Of a stretch of DNA of 64,000 bases, positions 51,848-62,919 are shown piece after piece. This stretch comes from Atrina japonica. Lineage: Eukaryota > Mollusca > Bivalvia > Pterioida > Pinnidae. The number at the start of each line of letters is the position of its first letter. Positions within the stretch are counted from its first letter, which is position 1. The translations under genes were made by a program, and so were the position numbers. The stretch lies in NCBI GenBank assembly GCA_030159075.1, contig BROG01000029.1, positions 1,881,001 through 1,945,000 on the forward strand, read 5' to 3'. The notes beneath the pieces are model-generated. The model saw only the letters and a program-made list of their open reading frames with translations. It made no database searches and was not told the DNA's origin.

Positions 51848-52872
51848 CAGTAGAACTTCGATGAGTCGAAGTTCAAGGGACCGTCTAAAAAAGTTCGAAA
51901 CATCGGGACTTCGACTCATGAATGGTGATCGAGAAATCTAAAATCTACTCCATAACGACATGCCACACAAAAAATCTATTGTACGTGACTGTGTAACTGT
52001 ATAGGTGCTGGGATCAAGACTTAGAATCGAATCCACTAAAATCATTTATGGCTTATTTAATGTAGATACAGTGTATTTATTTTGTACTCAGAAAATAAAT
52101 CCAAACATTCTGCAGAAAAATCATAATCCAAGCGCCTATACGAGAAACACAACGTTGACTCAGAGTTAAGAAAAAACCCAGAAGCTAAAATATTTTGTCA
52201 CCAATTTAATAATCAACACAAAACGAAAGTCAATAGATGTATCATGCAGCACTAGTCATGACACATTAAAATAATTTTTTTCACATCAAATTGCCGATAC
52301 CGTTCATTTCATGCTGTTTTTTTCTTTACAAGTGACACTTTGGGTTTGTGTAGAAAATGTTTACTGTATATTATCGGGTCAATTCGTTTTGTTTTTACAA
52401 ATCGGAAACTTATCATGACCCAAGCTACGAGATGGTAAACAACCAACACAACCGCCGGTAATTTGCATATTTGAGTCTGACACAGTCGCAAACAATCATT
52501 AATCAATTAGCGTCTGCTATTACTTTTAATTACTTAAATCATGTTGTTATTTTTATACTGTCCTGGGTGTTTATTAATAAACACGTGTCCATTGTTCAAC
52601 GTAGTCGGATAGGTGTGAAAATCGCCACGGGTAATTTACATCTTGTATACAGGTAAACTTCGACTTTGATTCATTTGTATGAATTTTCGATGTTTTTACA
52701 TCGATGGGACTGCCAGTTTTGTTCGACACACCGAGAAATTCGACTCATGAAAGTTCGATTTATAAATTGTTTTTTAGTAAGGATATTTAATGAAATAAAT
52801 CGGGACTTTGTAAAAAGTTTGAAACAACGAGAAATTCGACTCATTGAAGTTCGACTCATCGAAGTTCTACTG
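51848..52872. mobile_element. 1.03-kb nonautonomous pogo/Tigger-like transposon
   Basis: The ends read CAGTAGAACTTCGATGAGTC in both directions, flanked by TA (51846-51847 and 52873-52874). Subterminal 'gttcgaaacatcgggactt' and 'gaaattcgactcat' motifs recur. No transposase frame is present. The element abuts the end of the retroelement remnant. Confidence 0.8.
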
Positions 52873-53553
52873 TATATATTTTTAATTGCTTACTAAAATA
52901 TAATTGGCCAACTTCTGAAACTATGGACAAGGCACATAAAAAATATTATTAATGATCGTCTGATATGGAAAGGTGCTGAATTCAATTATATCTTATATAG
53001 ACATTACCTGATAAATATTTCAAATTGATGTGACAGGTTTAGTTTATTGATACACCAAATTTAAATTAGGACACATGGATAGTTTGTATTCCAATTTTAA
53101 TTATTTATAAACATTAAATTTAACGTCATTAATTCAAACTTCCAATGAAAAAATAATTTACAAAACAAAGAGAAGTGATGTCTTGTATTTTGTTTATATT
53201 TGTCATCAAATACATTAAAATGAAAAAATGCATGTGCTGTGTGTTCTTCCCTACTTGCAAGTCACGGCAAGGCATGCTTTGGATCTGTTGGAACATGACC
53301 AAGATTTAGTCTCGTTAAAATAGCACTTGCATTTAACAAAATGAAAAAAGTAAAGCCAAATTAATATAATTTCTCATCACTCATTTAAATTTCCCTAGAG
53401 TGATTCGGTGTCCAAAACAATAAGGATATTTCAGAAGATATCATTCTCGTGCTTCCATGGTAATTATGACAACTATTATTTTTTGCAAGAATTTTGGACG
53501 CTGCTGACCTATGATTAAATTAATTGTTAAATACTGTAATCAAAGTAACTTAC

Positions 53554-53770
53554 TTTTCTAACTGAGTATCCTTGCGCTTTTATGGTTCTTCTTAAAGATT
53601 TTCTGACATAGCTACTTCGAAAGTTAAAGGGTGAACTCGTTCCTTAAATTTCAGCCATAGCGGTATTTTCCGATCAAAACATTTCTGCCATGTACAGTCC
53701 CCGGATGTAAATAGCGATTTGGTTAACTATATAGCTGTTAACCGTACCCGATTCCACAGAAATAAACGTC
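53554..53770 (-). promoter_or_regulatory. Candidate noncoding first exon and promoter of the DNAAF8-like gene
   Basis: The first coding exon starts after an acceptor, so a 5' exon is needed upstream. On the minus strand a clean donor (AAAAGTAAGT) ends a candidate exon at 53554. The sequence above it (53640-53770) has more CG dinucleotides than its surroundings and a palindrome GGTTAAC-(9)-GTTAACC at 53721-53743. No other strong candidate was found by eye. No transcript supports it. Confidence 0.35.
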
Positions 53771-53818
53771 ATAAGTGCGGATCCATAATTTTTTCATATG
53801 CTACATCGTTCGACTGTT

Positions 53819-53865
53819 TCAATTGAGTGGGACGTTAAACAACAACAAACAAACAAACTGTTTCA
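53819..53865 (-). mobile_element. SINE-like element, 5' head fragment
   Basis: Reverse complement 'ttgttgttgtttaacgtccc' then 'actcaattg' is the leading part of the element at 30088. Only about 45 bp remain. Confidence 0.5.
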
Positions 53866-54757
53866 ATGATATTGTACATGTCTGCATTAAAAAGGAATGA
53901 TCGAAGCGTTGTTTACACACAGAGAAGTAGGAATCTGCTTGACAGAGAACATTATTATATTACATAGATAAATAAATAATAATAATGATGATAAAAAAAA
54001 TAAATGAATAAAATTACTAATAGATAATAAACAAATGAATAAATTAGTAATATTATTGCATATCAAATGATCAACCTTCAAAATGTAGAACCTTCAAAGA
54101 CCCGTAGAAAGTGTGGTTAAATGATTATTGGGTCTTCTACAATAAGTGGTTATGCTTAGTTTAATCAAACTTAATTTATTTCAATGATTTAAAATGCGAT
54201 TGGGGATAGAACTGAACATTATTCTAACCCTAATATCTACATACAATGATTGTCAACAGACGATGACATTTCATATACAAAAATTATAATTCAAAAAGGA
54301 AAACAAACAAATTTTTGAGTTTTGAACTGAAATCGCCGGTCATTGTTTTCTTGTTTTCTAGTTTTCAATTAATTTGATAAGTTCATAGAGACCAAAAGTC
54401 TCTAATACCACATTCTCAGTCATTTTCCATCCATTCGTTCAATTCTTCTCTATTCAGCGTTTCTTAATTTGTGATAGTTTTGTCGTTCATTACTTTTGTC
54501 ACAAAGCATCCATTGAAAGCCGAATCTAAAAGTAACTTGTTATATAAATTAAACTTTTGTGTCACAATTTCCCTTTTTTGATAAAAGAAGATTTTAATTT
54601 TCCGACTTTTTACAGAAAATTAAAGGTTTTACACATATTCTATCAACTTTCTGTAACACGTTGTCCCTGGTCATTGCACATATAATTCTAAGTGTTGGAT
54701 TAACTACTGTGAAGCAATATTTCATTATGGGGTCGGGTTTTACGCATCTTTCAGATA

Positions 54758-54874
54758 ATCATGTTTCCACTTTTTGATTTACAAGGAGTTTCACCAAAAA
54801 GTGGGAACGTGGGTAATTATCATGTTCCCACTTTTTGGTAAAACCCCTGGTAAATCAAAAAGTGGAAACATGAT
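54758..54874. repeat. 117-bp near-perfect inverted repeat
   Basis: The left arm 'atcatgtttccactttttga' continues to 'ccaaaaagtgggaacgtg'. The right arm is its reverse complement with a few differences. The central spacer is about 10 nt. Confidence 0.9.
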
Positions 54875-55639
54875 ATTCCTCTAATATCCTTCTCAAAAGA
54901 AGGTTGGCTCTGCAAAAAGATAGAATTTCGATCTAGTCCTCGGTCCTCCAGACATTAAATGATTTCGTTGATAGATAAATTCGTAAGCCCGATGGGGTAT
55001 TATATAGCTTCCAAACACAAAATCCCCGTGGTCCAGCTGGGTATTTCTTGATGAGGAAGTCCAGATTTATTTCTATAGAAGCTCTGGGAAGGTTTTTTTT
55101 CTAGATTCTAGACGTGTTGATAATATAAAAAATATTGTATGTGAAAAGGGGGTTCCTATATGCCTATGATATGATACAGACAAAGCAGAAGTTTTCTCAT
55201 ATTTGTTATTCTGTTGTATATTTATGCAATTGTTGTTTTATAATTTTTATAGCCCAAAGTTAGCAATTATTCGTCATTACACGGAAAATAATGCATACAG
55301 AAATAATTAAAGCACAACAAATTAATCATTTTCTAATATACATATCTTACCCACAATGATGACTTAATATTCACACAAAATCAGGAAACACATTTATGAA
55401 AACAATACTTTATCAGTTTTTAAAATATTTTAAACACAGAGTAGCCTACTAAGTAAGCAACTATAGGCTATATGTTATAGAAAAATATTTATTTAGAAAA
55501 ATGAACTACATGTACATAACAGTATACTTTACACACAATCGTGAATTGATATAGCTACACAAAGAAAGTCGACTACGTTTGTTATCATTTCTTTCTGTTA
55601 GTATTTATTTTGTAAATCTATGCAAGTTTTAAATTAGAT

Positions 55640-55762
55640 GGTAACACAGGGACGTCCTGATAAAATCAACATGACATCCCACCTGTCCGTGTTTGTCCAT
55701 TTATTTTTACCAGATTTGTACCTATATCCTGGACATCCTAATGGTTTATACCATGGTATATT
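55640..55762 (+). repeat. Second copy of the 'gtccgtgtttgtccat' repeat
   Basis: Shares 'gtccgtgtttgtccatt', 'ccagatttgtacc' and 'ctggacatcctaatgg' with the copy near 3.2 kb; the 5' part is diverged. Confidence 0.5.
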
Positions 55763-57119
55763 ATTATACCGAAAAGAGAAACAAAATTAAACGGGATCGG
55801 TATTTATGAGTACATTTATATATTTTTGACGTTCGTGACACCTTTAGATACATTATAGACTCCCATGGTATTCTGGTCGAGGACGAAGAATAGATGGAAT
55901 TTTATCACTTTAAAAAGCCTATTGTTTTGTAGTGGTGTATCTTAACAAATTTTCATGGAGTGTTTCTATCGGTAAAATCAGCATAACAATTGTATATGAC
56001 ACTAGCTCAATTTCGGATCTAGGTTTAAAGTATTTCTGGATGCAATTGGTCAAATCATGTCTGGTAGTTTCTTACTTCAATAGAGGAGTTGAATGAGAAG
56101 CTGCATTAAAACTTAAAGAATGAGGCGCTCCAAATTTCCTATCAGGGCGTGGTAATAATCTTTGATATATTCGTTTGAGCATTCTACTCCTGTTTACTTT
56201 TGTATTCACATATTTGCCCATTCATATACTTTGATTTTGGTAAATGCCTGTAAAAAGCCTTCATTAGCCTACATTACTTTCAACTTTGTAAGTTATGGGT
56301 ATAAATTTTAAGTAGATCTAATATGAACTATTGCAATACCTTATAGGGTAAGTTTTAAGGACCACACCCCTGAACAGGTAACTCAGTTTGACAGTCGCCT
56401 GTCAATCACTGTTTCAGTTTAATTACCTTAAGACGGAGTTATTGAGTACATACACTCTGATGAGGGTCACCTGTCAGGCTGTGTGTTCAGTCAACTGAGA
56501 AAATACATTAGACTTGGTAAAGAACAATTAAAATTAAAATTATTTGTTGGACAAAATCATCTGATTAGGTTAGTACAGTGCTTTGATAACCATTTTTTAT
56601 TTTAGTAAGTGCCATTCTGAGGGAGGGAAGTTGTGTGTGTGTATCTGTGCTGCAATATAATATATTGCTAGTTGGTGATGTAAATTTCCCCCAAAATATT
56701 TAGAAATATTATAATGTATTTTAATTCAACCAGAAAACAAAAGTGACTGGATCAATTTGTTTATAGGTCTCAATCATAAGCATTCTAGTGTAGAATATTC
56801 ACCAGATCTATTCAATGCATTCTGTATGAGTGGGGGTAGGGTAATGTCCAGACAGTAAAATGGATTTGGTAGATGTTGACAATCTTTAAACTTTGAACAA
56901 TGATTAAAATTAATTTCAGCGTTATATAAACTTATACATGTATGTTTGATAAATAAGCATTTATATCTTGCCAATGTTTGAGAGTCAGTTTTGCGTTTCA
57001 CATTTTCAAAATCAGGCATTCGCTCAAACCAGCAATTGCTGCTCAAACTTCATGTACATTGTAGGCCCCCTAATAACATACGTCAAACTAAATCTTATTT
57101 TCTTGATATCAGTTTTAAT

Positions 57120-58420
57120 AAATTCATATTTCTGAATTGCACTTCAGATCATCAGTAATCATTTTACGTGGTTTATTTTATCATCAACATCTTCGACACA
57201 TGGGTGTTAGTTTAAGTCTTATCAAAACTCGTGGTAAACAAGCATGTTGGATGTACCCGTGTAAAACCAGGGCCATCCCTGGTAAAGCTAAATGATGTAA
57301 AATTCAAGTTTTGCTTCAGAAAAAAAAAGACTAAATTGAGTTATGTACAAAAAATTAAGTTATATATAATATTAAAAATTTGGGTAAGATAAACAAAGTA
57401 TTGTAAAAAAAAATATTATGAAAATGGTATTTGACCCAGTATAATTGAGAATGTGCTTGAATTAAAAAATAAAATAAAATGCCAAGATCTACTTGGCAAT
57501 ATAAAATATGTGTTTTTGAATTACATTTTTAATTTAGAATTATATTCATAATTTTTTCACGCAATATGTAACACCATAGACATATATAACACATGTCTCT
57601 GGTAACACATATGTCTTAGTTTTAGTAGTTTCAAAAGCTAAAACTAAGAAGTATGTGTTACCAGGGACATGTAAGGTAAACATGTTTGGATGTACTTGTG
57701 TAAAACTTTGGGATGTCTATAGTAACCTAAATTATAAAAATTCGGTGTAATTTGGTTTTAGAAATGAGTTTTTTATTCAAAATAGAATTGTTTGCGATAG
57801 ACAAAGTTTGTAAAAAAAAAAAAAAAAAAAAATGTGATGTAAATCGCACACATCGCCAATATTACTGGGAGCTTGCTTGAAAGAAAAAAAATAAGATCTA
57901 CTTATCAAAAATTATAAAGATATTTTTATGATATGAAGTGTAGATTTCAATGATTTTATATTTTTGAATTTCATGTAAAATTTCAAGTTAAAATAATTTT
58001 ATGTTGCTTATTTTATTATCCATATATGTGACATAGGTTTGAGTTTCAGTCATTTCAAAAGCCATGGTAAACAAGCGTAATGGGTGTATGCATGTAAAAC
58101 TGGGAATGATCTGGTAAAACTGAATGATAAAAAATTGTGAATTTTCTTTCTTAAATACATGTAAGACAGAATCAGGTATATGATTATCTATTTATTGAAA
58201 ATTGATTGTTATTTCAAAAAGACATACATCTGTAATGTAGAAAACTGTGGTGTAAATGACACATCGTCAGTCATTGTTTGGTACATTATTGGCAGAAAAA
58301 TACTTCTAGAAAATGCTAGTAGAACATCAATTAAAAATAAAATCCTAAAACATGCAGATCTGCTTCTCATCAAGCAATATAAAGATATTTTGCTGTATCT
58401 TTGAATCCCTATATATACAC
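57120..58420 (+). repeat. Three diverged copies of a roughly 420-bp unit
   Basis: The phrases 'ggtaaacaagc', 'gtgtaaaac' and 'agatctactt...ataaaatat' recur near 57230, 57675 and 58070 and near 57485, 57895 and 58360, with long A runs between. Confidence 0.6.
57591..57672. repeat. 82-bp hairpin (35-bp stem)
   Basis: 57591-57625 pairs with 57638-57672 with three mismatches. The arms start 'acatgtctctggtaacaca' and end 'ttagttttag', with a 12-nt loop. Confidence 0.9.
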
Positions 58421-58465
58421 CTGGACAGGTATTCTGCATACAAGCAGCGAATGCCTGAAGGCAAG

Positions 58466-58493
58466 TTTCACACCTTTACTAAAAGGTGTGAAA
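58466..58493. repeat. Perfect 12-bp stem hairpin
   Basis: TTTCACACCTTT, loop ACTA, AAAGGTGTGAAA. Confidence 0.9.
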
Positions 58494-59570
58494 TTGTAAA
58501 TCACTTGTAGATATTTCGCCCACTTAATACCATGTGACTTGGTGCCGTACTGTTCGAATTTCTTCCCGTTTAAAAGCGACAGTAGCTCAATGTGATACGC
58601 ATGGGGAATAACACTCATCAAGAATCTCAGATGGGCCACACCTTAGCCCAAAAATGATGTCAGTTTAATTATAACCTCAAAATGTCAAATTCTTGAACAT
58701 AAGTTTTCAGTTAAGCTAAAACTTTGTTACTATGAAAATGTTTCTCAAGAACAGAAGTTTAGTACCTTGTTGTCAATGCTTTTTTAAGTAAAATCTTTTG
58801 CAGTGTTGATAGAACGATATGATGTAAATGAGACTATAGCATTTACATGTACATGTAGTATTGCATTTTTATCACTAAGTTAGCTTTACACATGTGGACC
58901 TTAAGAATCTTGTACTGTAAATTTACTGAAAATATTGTTATTATCATGCAGTTGCCATTTATAGGATGTAGATCTATATCAACCTGATACCTCCACTGTT
59001 GGTTTCATGCAAGAGAGTACATGTATCATGAAAATCCGAAACAAAAACTGAAATAAAGTGATTAAGGTTATTATTAGACTAAGAACTGAGGAGGAAATTA
59101 TCATTTATTTTTCTCAAATCTGTTTCTGACTTACAATTTTAGTAAGGAACAGGTTTTCTCTGTTAGAATCTCCTTCAAATTCAATCCTTGATGGCCAATT
59201 AGTGTCATATGCAGGTATGTACGTACAAAGGTTCAGTTGGCTTTGCTACCTGTTGCCACGAGAATGCTTGCCTTTTATTATGAAAATAATAATAAGTTCC
59301 AACAATTCTATATAGTTATTCAATCCACATTGCTACAAGGTACATATATTTTCTAGTCTACTGAGTCAAACTCTGGTATAAGACTTTAAACTGGGGTCCT
59401 ATATATATGTCATAATAAAGCTGAATTGCATTGGCATAATTCCATAACAAACATAAAATTTTGTGCTTTTCAACTTTTGCTGGTGATTTAGATAATACAG
59501 TAACATTCTTGTAATATCTCACTATGAATTGAATACAAAAATGACTACAATGTACATTAATATTCTACTA

Positions 59571-59727
59571 CAGTGGAACTTGTCTTAAGAGACCACTGTC
59601 ATGAAAGACCACCTTTGAAAAAAAAAACTTAGTTAAATATCTGTAAATCAAACCTCTTTTTAGAGACCACTTGTCAAGAGACCACATTTTAGTGGCAGAA
59701 AGAGTGGTCTCATGGCAGGTTCTGCTG
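59571..59727. mobile_element. Short CAGT-ended inverted-repeat element 6
   Basis: Starts CAGTGGAACTTGTCTTAAGA and ends with the reverse of CAGCAGAACCTGCC, TA on both sides, internal 'gagaccac' repeats. It lies about 120 bp upstream of the first ANKS3 coding exon. Confidence 0.7.
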
Positions 59728-59870
59728 TATTTTCTTGTACAGCAAAACACAACAATATAATACTAAACAAACGCTATCTTTCATACATGTACATGTAGCA
59801 CTACTTGTTCAGCATCATATCTTATTGTATAAATTAACATTGCAGATACACGTAAGATGACAGGAGAGCC

Positions 59871-62800
59871 ATGGCTCATGAAGCTGATAATCCTTACGAG
59901 GCCTCGGATGAATCGTCCGAAAATGAGCTTCTGGATCAAAGCCTATCTGTCTGGAAGGGATGGAATGTGAAAGAAGTTTTTGATCCAATTCCTCTTGACC
60001 TTCACACAGCTTCCAGTATTGGGCAATATGATTGTGTCAGGGATTTTATATCCAGGTAAAGAGAATGAACTACATGTATAACATTATGATACTTGTATAC
60101 TTAGGTACCAAATGAAATAAAATGTGTAAGCAAAATTCTGTCTTGAAAAGCTAAATTTAGTATAAGACACAGGTGCACTTAAAAATGTGACCTAGCCAAT
60201 AATGGCAATATCATATTTCATGGGAATGAGTTTTAGATTATTTATAGGCTATGGTTTATTCATTGATTGTTTAAATTAAAATAAAAAATGTATTCAGATT
60301 TATTATTATTTTTAACTTATTGCATTCATTTTAGACCACCTAACACATTCATGATGCTCCACAGATTTATTATTATTTTTAACTTATTGCATTCATTTTA
60401 GACCACCTAACACATTCATGATGCTCCACAGATTTATTATTATTTTTAACTTATTGCATTCATTTTAGACCACCTAACACATCCATGATGCTCCACAGAT
60501 TTATTATTATTTTTAACTTATTGCATTCATTTTAGACCACCTAACACATTCATGATGCTCCACATATTTTTATTATTATTTTTAACTTATTGCATTCATT
60601 TTAGACCACCTAACACATCAATGATGCTCCACAGATTTATTATTATTTTTAACTTATTGCATTCATTTTAGACCACCTAACACATCCATGATGCTCCACA
60701 GATTTATTATTATTTTTAACTTATTGCATTCATTTTAGACCACCTAACACATCCATGATGCTCCACAGATTTATTATTTTTTTAACTTATTGCATTCATT
60801 TTAGACCACCTAACACATTCATGATGCTCCACAGATTTTCTTGCCTCCTAAATTCTGGGTTTAGTGTTTTATGAAAAAATACAGAAAATAAAATGACATT
60901 TTAACTAAAACAGATAAACTTAATTTGAGATATTTGTTTGAGAATATTTTGTTCTTTTCTTTTTTTAACTTCCAAATTTGAATTTTTTTTAGGAAAATAC
61001 AAGCCATTTTCTTAGTGGAAATAGGTCTTATAACCAGATCCCAAAATGGCCTATGAAAATCCCAATACTCTGCTACAAAACAGATGAAAAAACAATTAGT
61101 GAATGCTTATTTTTAATATTTTTAAAAGTGTTGGATCACAACATTACATTTATGTAAGGACATTTTTTTTCAGTGCACATTGAGTTTGCAAAATGCAGAT
61201 CTGAATTTTATTTAGGATAGAGGGTAGGGGTATGGATTTTCATTTTCATTTTATTTTTTGTGATATACTCATAAACATGCCTAAAATCTACATCTCATTT
61301 CTTTGTACTCATCAAAAGAATTTACAGTAAAACTTGCTTTAGTGACCACCTGTGTATAAGACCACCTGGTCATAAAGACTTTTTTTTTTGCTGTCCCCAA
61401 TAATACCATTTGTGTGTAAAACAACCTCTATATAAAGACCACCTCCCTATAAAGACCACCTCCCTATAAAGACCGATTTTATTGTGTCCGTAAGGTGGCC
61501 TTTGTGTACAAATATCTCTCTAATTGTAAATAACAATTTCATTAATACTACATTTAAATTAATGCAACATTACATTTGTCTCTTTTAGGAAAATTGATCT
61601 GAACAAAAAGAATCGTGGAGGATGGACATCTTTGATGTATGCATGTTACATTGGACACGACAACATAGTTAACCTGTTATTAGACGCAGGAGTTATGGTT
61701 AATGTGAAAAATCACAAAGGACAAACACCACTCATGCTAGCAGCCAGCTGTGGAAATGAAAGTGTCGGCTATTTCCTTTGTCAGGTTGTTTTTACATGTG
61801 GTTATGAAATCTTTTCATGAATTAAATTTCCAGGGTTAAAGTGTTAGGTGTGATACAATTAATGAGAACATTATATGATCGGACAGAGTCGTATGTGAAG
61901 AATTAAGACTGCTTCACACTCTTTTCTTTTAGGAGATTTAAATAGACTTTGTACTTCACACTTAGTGTCCACGTATTTCATGGAAACTGTACATGTACAA
62001 AAAAAACTAGATTTCCAGTATTGCATAAATTTGCAATTCACAATGCTGCAGTTTGCAATGTTGTGTTTATGCCCCTTCGTTGTTGTTGTATTGTTGTTTA
62101 ATGTCACACTCAGGAATCTTTCACTCATATGGAGATGTCACCAGATGCCAGCGAAAAGCTTCAAATTTTGGCCTATACTCGGCACTTACGGCCATTGAGC
62201 AGTGAGGGTTCTTTAACTGTGACACGGGACCTAGAACAATGATGCAATTTGCAATGTGGTTTTTATACCACAGAACAATTATGCAGTTTGTCTCTTGGTT
62301 TTTATGCCCCCAGAACAATTATGCAGTTTGTCCCTTGGTTTTTATTCCCCCCAGAACAATTATGCAGTTTGTCCCTTGGTTTTTATGCCCCACAGAACAA
62401 TTATGCAATTTGCTACTTTATTTTTATGTCACTAACACAGTTATGCAGCTTGCTGTTTTGTCTGTATATCCCTAGCATAATTATGCAGGTTGCATTGTGG
62501 TATGTATGCCCCTATGACTATTTAAGCCATTGGCAATGTGGTTTTATCCAGTAGTGAATAAAACACTTTTCCTGCAAAGGTTGTCTTAATGGAGAAAAGA
62601 GTAGAATAATACATATGATAATCAATATGTAACTCCACTAGGGTAAATTATGTTTATCATACCATAACTCCTTGATATCTTTTTAATTCAGGACCGAGGC
62701 GTTTTACACTCTTGAAAATAAAACATTGATTATATCTTTTGGTAAAAACTTGACATTTTATTGTAGCTTTTCATGTATTTTTATTTTGCCATTGTAGCAA

Positions 62801-62919
62801 GGTGCTGAGCTAGAGGCCAGAGATCTGAAGGGGTGGACTGCTCTTTTTCATGCTACGTATGCTGGGCATCAGAACATGGTCCGATTTTTACTTGAGCAAG
62901 GTGCCAATATCAACGCAGT
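59871..62919 (+). CDS. ANKS3: ANKS3, 5' part (three coding exons, continues beyond the window)
   Basis: Coding exons are 59871-60055 (the exon itself begins at 59846 after a TTGCAG acceptor), 61589-61784 and 62798-62919, with phases 2, 0 and 2 in agreement. The N-terminus (ESSENELLDQSLSVWKGW) and the following ankyrin repeats match vertebrate ANKS3 closely: PLDLHTASSIGQY, LNKKNRGGWTSLMYACYIGH, GQTPLMLAASCGNES, GAELEARDLKGWTALFHAT and GHQNMVRFLLEQGAN. Four ankyrin repeats are visible. The remaining repeats and the SAM domain must lie to the right. ANKS3 in vertebrates is a ciliary scaffold linked to BICC1, ANKS6 and NEK kinases. The ATG has a strong context (GCCATGG). Intron 1 holds a 67-bp repeat array and intron 2 a SINE inside a minisatellite. 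Confidence 0.9.
60295..60838 (+). repeat. 67-bp tandem repeat, about 8 copies, in ANKS3 intron 1
   Basis: The unit contains 'ttgcattcattttagaccac' and 'cacattcatgatgctccaca'. Copies differ by single bases and small indels. Confidence 0.95.
61325..61507. mobile_element. Short CAGT-ended inverted-repeat element 7
   Basis: Starts CAGTAAAACTTGCTTTAGTG after TA. It contains 'aaagaccacctccctat' in tandem and 'tgtccccaataataccattt'. Located in ANKS3 intron 1; the right end is approximate. Confidence 0.6.
62088..62232 (+). mobile_element. SINE-like element, truncated copy C inside a minisatellite
   Basis: 'tgttgtttaatgtcacactc', 'cactcatatggagatgtcac', 'cggcacttacggccattgag' and 'gtgacacgggacct' match copy A. 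Related minisatellite units flank it on both sides. Confidence 0.65.
62233..62556 (+). repeat. About 40-bp degenerate minisatellite, 8 copies, in ANKS3 intron 2
   Basis: The unit is 'agaacaattatgcagtttgt' plus 'cccttggtttttatgcccc'. A further unit lies before the SINE at about 62040-62085. Confidence 0.9.

Larger units (their letters stand above)
53771..59845. other. Region between the gene pair / ANKS3 5' intron
   Basis: ANKS3 coding starts behind an acceptor, so a noncoding ANKS3 exon must lie to the left, probably here; I could not place it. The stretch holds a SINE head (53.82 kb), two long hairpins (54.8 and 57.6 kb), a 'tccgtgtttgtccat' repeat (55.7 kb), a diverged triplication (57.1-58.4 kb) and a short CAGT-ended element (59.6 kb). 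Confidence 0.5.

Noticed and set aside
55746..55759. Second X-box-like site around CCATGG
   Set aside because: Outer positions do not match; only the CCATGG core is shared.
58409..58639. 76-codon minus frame (HIELLSLLNGKKFEQYGTKS)
   Set aside because: It looks protein-like, possibly from a mobile element, but I recognise no family and it has no supporting context.
62239..62554. Two overlapping open frames of 78 and 101 codons
   Set aside because: They are readings of the roughly 40-bp minisatellite.
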